DNA of 7,833 bases from Methanosphaera sp. GTDB lineage: Archaea; Methanobacteriota; Methanobacteria; Methanobacteriales; Methanobacteriaceae. Location: contig DUHK01000175.1 in NCBI GenBank assembly GCA_013330915.1, positions 1-7,833 of the forward strand. The letters run 5' to 3'. A program made the position numbers and the translations under genes. The number at the start of each line of letters is the position of its first letter. The first letter of the stretch is position 1. Shown one piece after another: positions 6,115-7,833 of this stretch. The notes beneath the pieces were generated by a model. It did not search any database, was not told where the DNA came from, and saw only the letters and a program-made list of their open reading frames with translations.

Positions 6115-6384
6115 ATGTCTGCACCTAGATTTAGAACAGGAACATTCAAAAGAAGAGAAAAAAGAGTTCCTGGTGGAAGAAGAGTTGTACACTACAGTAA
6201 GAAAAAACCTTCTAAACACGTATGTGCTAAATGTGGAAAAGTATTAGATGCAGTTCCACGTGGAAGACCATATCAAATTAGAAAATTATCTAAAAACCAA
6301 AGAAGACCAAACAGACCTTACGGTGGAATGTACTGTACTAACTGTACAAAACAATTATTAAAAGAAGAGGCAAGATCATTATGA
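6115..6384 (+). CDS. rpl34e: Large-subunit ribosomal protein L34e (eL34)
   Basis: The 89-residue basic protein is eL34, a zinc-ribbon protein of the archaeal/eukaryotic large subunit. It begins APRFRTGTFKRREKRVPGGR, has CAKC at residues 37-40 and CTNC at 74-77 as the four zinc ligands, and carries the PRGRPYQIRKLSKNQRRPNR segment with PYGGMYC between them. The length is typical for archaea. The start at 6115 follows a perfect AGGAGG. Its TGA overlaps the ATG of cmk by 4 nt (ATGA), so the two are probably translationally coupled; the L34e-cmk-L14e order is a conserved archaeal arrangement. Confidence 0.96.
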   Translation: MSAPRFRTGTFKRREKRVPGGRRVVHYSKKKPSKHVCAKCGKVLDAVPRGRPYQIRKLSKNQRRPNRPYGGMYCTNCTKQLLKEEARSL

Positions 6385-6899
6385 TTATTACAATCGGTGG
6401 ACTCGCAGGTACTGGAACATCTACTGCAGCCAAAAACTTATCGGAATATCTTAATATCCCCTATATTTCGGCGGGTGATGTTTTTAGACAACTAGCCAAA
6501 GAGCATGACATGACGGTACTTGAATTTAACGAGTTTGCCGAGGGTAATGATGAAATTGATATAGCCTTAGACAAAAGACAAGCGGACATCGCAAACAATG
6601 CCGATGACTTGATTGTTGAAGGTCGTATTTCAGCATTCTTTGTAAATGCTGACTATCGCGTCTGGCTTATGACTCCGGATGACATACGTGCACAACGCAT
6701 AAGTCACAGAGAAGACAAAAGTCTTGACACGGTAATTAAAGAAATAAAAGAACGTACTGCCAGTGAAAAGAAAAGATATCAGGAAATTCATAATATCGAT
6801 ATAGATGATTATTCTATATATGATATTATAATCAACACAGGTACCTTTGATGAACAGGCAACGTTAGATATTATAACTAAATGTATTGAACAAAAATAA
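6381..6899 (+). CDS. cmk: Archaeal cytidylate kinase (CMP/dCMP kinase)
   Basis: The 172-residue product is the archaeal type of cytidylate kinase, phosphorylating CMP and dCMP to the diphosphates with ATP. The phosphate-binding loop GGLAGTGTST is at residues 6-15, with Thr13 where most kinases have the Walker A lysine. Archaeal Cmk proteins commonly show Thr here, by recall. YISAGDVFRQLAKEHDM (residues 28-44) is the nucleotide-monophosphate binding part, VEGRISAFF (79-87) follows, the lid is around RAQRISHRED (103-112), and RTASEKKRYQEIHNIDIDDYS-type sequence near 125-145 is highly characteristic. The ATG overlaps the L34e stop by 4 nt; GAAGAGG at 6364-6370 is a somewhat distant ribosome binding site. 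The gene uses more CGC, GCG, GCC and CCG codons than the ribosomal genes on either side. Confidence 0.93.
   Translation: MIITIGGLAGTGTSTAAKNLSEYLNIPYISAGDVFRQLAKEHDMTVLEFNEFAEGNDEIDIALDKRQADIANNADDLIVEGRISAFFVNADYRVWLMTPDDIRAQRISHREDKSLDTVIKEIKERTASEKKRYQEIHNIDIDDYSIYDIIINTGTFDEQATLDIITKCIEQK
6791..6828 (+). repeat. Long imperfect inverted repeat inside the 3' part of cmk
   Basis: TAATATC at 6791-6797 pairs with GATATTA at 6822-6828, and ATATAGA at 6799-6805 pairs with TCTATAT at 6813-6819. G6798 and T6821 can form a G-U pair with A6820 bulged, and the loop is the 7 nt at 6806-6812. The dyad lies about 70 nt before the cmk stop, in codons for the conserved NIDIDDYSIYDII segment. Repetition of Ile and Asp codons explains part of it. 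It may act as mRNA structure between cmk and L14e, or be chance. Confidence 0.45.
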
Positions 6900-6912
6900 A
6901 TAGGTGAAATAA

Positions 6913-7134
6913 ATGCCAGCAATAGAAAAAGGAAGAGTATGTGTTAAAATCGCAGGAAGAGAATCTGGGAAAAAATGTGTTATTGTAGATGTTATCGATG
7001 AAAACTTTGTTGAAATCGTAGGAAACGAAGTTAAAAACAAAAGATGCAACATCAAACACTTAGAACCAGTGGATGAAACTGTAGAAGTATCAGATGATAT
7101 TGAAGCAGTTAAAGAAGCTTTAGCAAACTTATAA
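6913..7134 (+). CDS. rpl14e: Large-subunit ribosomal protein L14e (eL14)
   Basis: The 73-residue product is eL14, a small KOW-domain protein of the archaeal and eukaryotic large subunit. The KOW-type segment is KGRVCVKIAGRESGKKCVIV at residues 6-25, followed by VIDENFVEIVGNEVKNKRCN and IKHLEPVDETVEV; the acidic C-terminal tail ends in KEALANL. The length is at the short end of archaeal members. AGGTGA at 6902-6907 is an excellent ribosome binding site 5 nt before the ATG, in the 13-bp gap after cmk. In several euryarchaea the tRNA pseudouridine synthase gene cbf5 follows L14e; here T tracts follow, and probably end the ribosomal unit. Confidence 0.94.
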   Translation: MPAIEKGRVCVKIAGRESGKKCVIVDVIDENFVEIVGNEVKNKRCNIKHLEPVDETVEVSDDIEAVKEALANL

Positions 7135-7143
7135 GTTTAAAGC

Positions 7144-7193
7144 TTTTTTATCACTTACTTATTTTTTAACCCCCCATTCTATTATCTTTTTTT
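7144..7193 (+). terminator. Multiple poly-T tracts after L14e
   Basis: T runs at 7144-7149, 7162-7167 and 7187-7193 lie within 60 bp of the L14e stop. Archaeal RNA polymerase terminates at such U tracts without needing a hairpin. A CCCCCC run at 7170-7175 lies between them and is striking in such AT-rich DNA. A TATA box for the next gene follows at 7205, so a unit boundary is well supported. Confidence 0.65.
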
Positions 7194-7204
7194 AAAACAT
7201 TTTA

Positions 7205-7240
7205 TTATATAAATTTCATAATATTATTATCAATGGTGAT
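7205..7240 (+). promoter_or_regulatory. TATA box, palindrome and ribosome binding site of the flavoprotein gene
   Basis: TTATATAA at 7205-7212 starts 39 nt before the ATG at 7244 and predicts a start of transcription near 7233. The ribosome binding site is GGTGAT at 7235-7240, 3 nt before the ATG. Between them, at 7218-7227, is the 10-bp perfect palindrome ATAATATTAT, which could be an operator but is also easily produced by chance in AT-rich DNA. Confidence 0.55.
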
Positions 7241-7243
7241 ATA

Positions 7244-7807
7244 ATGAAAATTATTGGAATAAATACAAGTCCAAGAAAAGAAAGCAACTCCAGAATTGCC
7301 CTGGAGAAAGCTCTTGAAACAGCACGTAATAAGGGTGTCAGTGTAAAAATTTATGACTTAAACAACATGAACATCAGGACTTGTCAGGCTGATGAGTACT
7401 GTGTTGAACACGAGGGGACTTGCGTATTAAATGATGACATGCAGGAAATTTACAAAGATATAAGGGATGCATATGGAATAATACTTGCCACCCCAATTTA
7501 TATGGGAAATATTTCCAGTCTTGCAAAAATATTTATTGACAGATTGTATGCGGTTATGAACAATACCGACAATTATAATGTTGTTGGCAAAAAATTCTCG
7601 GTTATTGCCAGTCAGGCAGCAATAGATCCTGCAATGTATGAGTACATCAAGCATAATCTTGAAGTTAGCGTTGATATTTTCAGGGGTATAGGCTTTGATG
7701 TGGAGGATGTTGAGTTGTTAATTGGGAATTCCAAGGAAGGCGTCATAAAAACTAAAAATGACCAGATGGATAAGGCTGTCATGGTCGGAAATAAAATAGT
7801 TAGATAA
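7244..7807 (+). CDS. Flavodoxin-fold protein of the NADPH-dependent FMN reductase / iron-sulfur flavoprotein family
   Basis: This 187-residue protein begins MKIIGINTSPRKESNSRIAL, the first strand and FMN-phosphate loop of the NADPH-dependent FMN reductase family. It continues with AYGIILATPIYMGNISSLAKIFIDRL at about 76-101, the second flavin-contacting region, and KKFSVIASQAA (116-126). Methanogen iron-sulfur flavoproteins of this family carry a compact cysteine motif after the second strand. Here Cys47, Cys53 and Cys60 are present, but the position expected for another cysteine is Asp50, so a normal 4Fe-4S cluster may not form. A cytoplasmic redox role is inferred; the electron partner is unknown. 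It has its own promoter and follows the terminator of the ribosomal unit, so it is unlikely to be part of it. Its codon use (several AGG, GGG and GAG codons) is unlike the ribosomal genes. Confidence 0.82.
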   Translation: MKIIGINTSPRKESNSRIALEKALETARNKGVSVKIYDLNNMNIRTCQADEYCVEHEGTCVLNDDMQEIYKDIRDAYGIILATPIYMGNISSLAKIFIDRLYAVMNNTDNYNVVGKKFSVIASQAAIDPAMYEYIKHNLEVSVDIFRGIGFDVEDVELLIGNSKEGVIKTKNDQMDKAVMVGNKIVR

Positions 7808-7824
7808 CTTACTGATTCTTTTAA

Positions 7825-7833
7825 TTTTTTTTT
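7825..7833 (+). terminator. Poly-T tract after the flavoprotein gene, cut by the window edge
   Basis: At least nine T residues run to the last base, starting 18 nt after the stop codon, with a TTCTTTT element just upstream at 7817-7822. This fits an archaeal U-tract terminator for a single-gene transcript. The full tract length cannot be seen. Confidence 0.55.

Noticed and set aside
6864..7059. Minus-strand frames opposite L14e
   Set aside because: They lie opposite L14e and its ribosome binding site, are Phe-rich, and are explained by the Lys-rich L14e sequence on the other strand.
1..7833. CRISPR array, insertion sequence, tRNA or defence system
   Set aside because: No spaced direct repeats, transposase-like protein, terminal repeats or tRNA-like fold were seen; nearly all the DNA is taken up by recognised housekeeping genes.

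Overview
The window is an AT-rich archaeal chromosome segment carrying the distal half of the 'spc' ribosomal-protein operon, with every gene on the + strand. The eukaryote-like proteins L32e, L19e, L34e and L14e, archaeal-type SecY, archaeal adenylate and cytidylate kinases, and an EMC3/TMCO1-like (DUF106) membrane protein make it archaeal. The gene order, strong A/T codon bias and AGGTGA/GGTGAT-type ribosome binding sites suggest a methanogen of the order Methanobacteriales. A Methanobrevibacter- or Methanosphaera-like organism is my best guess; the genus is inference.

Layout: positions 1-3402 hold the 3' part of the L6 gene, then L32e, L19e, L18, S5, L30 and L15. Gaps are short, except for 80 bp before L19e, and L18/S5 overlap by 4 nt. 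secY follows at 3455 after a 52-bp AT-rich gap that may hold its own promoter. After secY there is a 13-bp AT hairpin and a good TATA box, then adkA and the DUF106 insertase-like gene. A 117-bp spacer leads to L34e and cmk (4-nt overlap) and L14e. Poly-T tracts at 7144-7193 probably end the ribosomal unit. A separately promoted flavodoxin-fold (FMN reductase / iron-sulfur flavoprotein-like) gene then occupies 7244-7807, followed by a final T tract at the window edge.

Together the genes couple ribosome assembly (eight large-subunit proteins before and around SecY, plus L34e and L14e, and small-subunit protein S5) to membrane protein export and insertion (SecY, DUF106/EMC3-like) and to nucleotide supply (AMP and CMP kinases). 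This is a conserved archaeal arrangement. No mobile element, CRISPR array, tRNA or rRNA was seen.

Most of the window is ordinary housekeeping DNA and I do not see a new system. The points worth a second look are the loss of the Walker A lysine in both nucleotide kinases, three putative promoters with the same 39-40 nt TATA-to-ATG spacing, a long dyad inside cmk, the flavoprotein with a broken cysteine motif where cbf5 might have been expected, and the unusual base use of cmk compared with its ribosomal neighbours.
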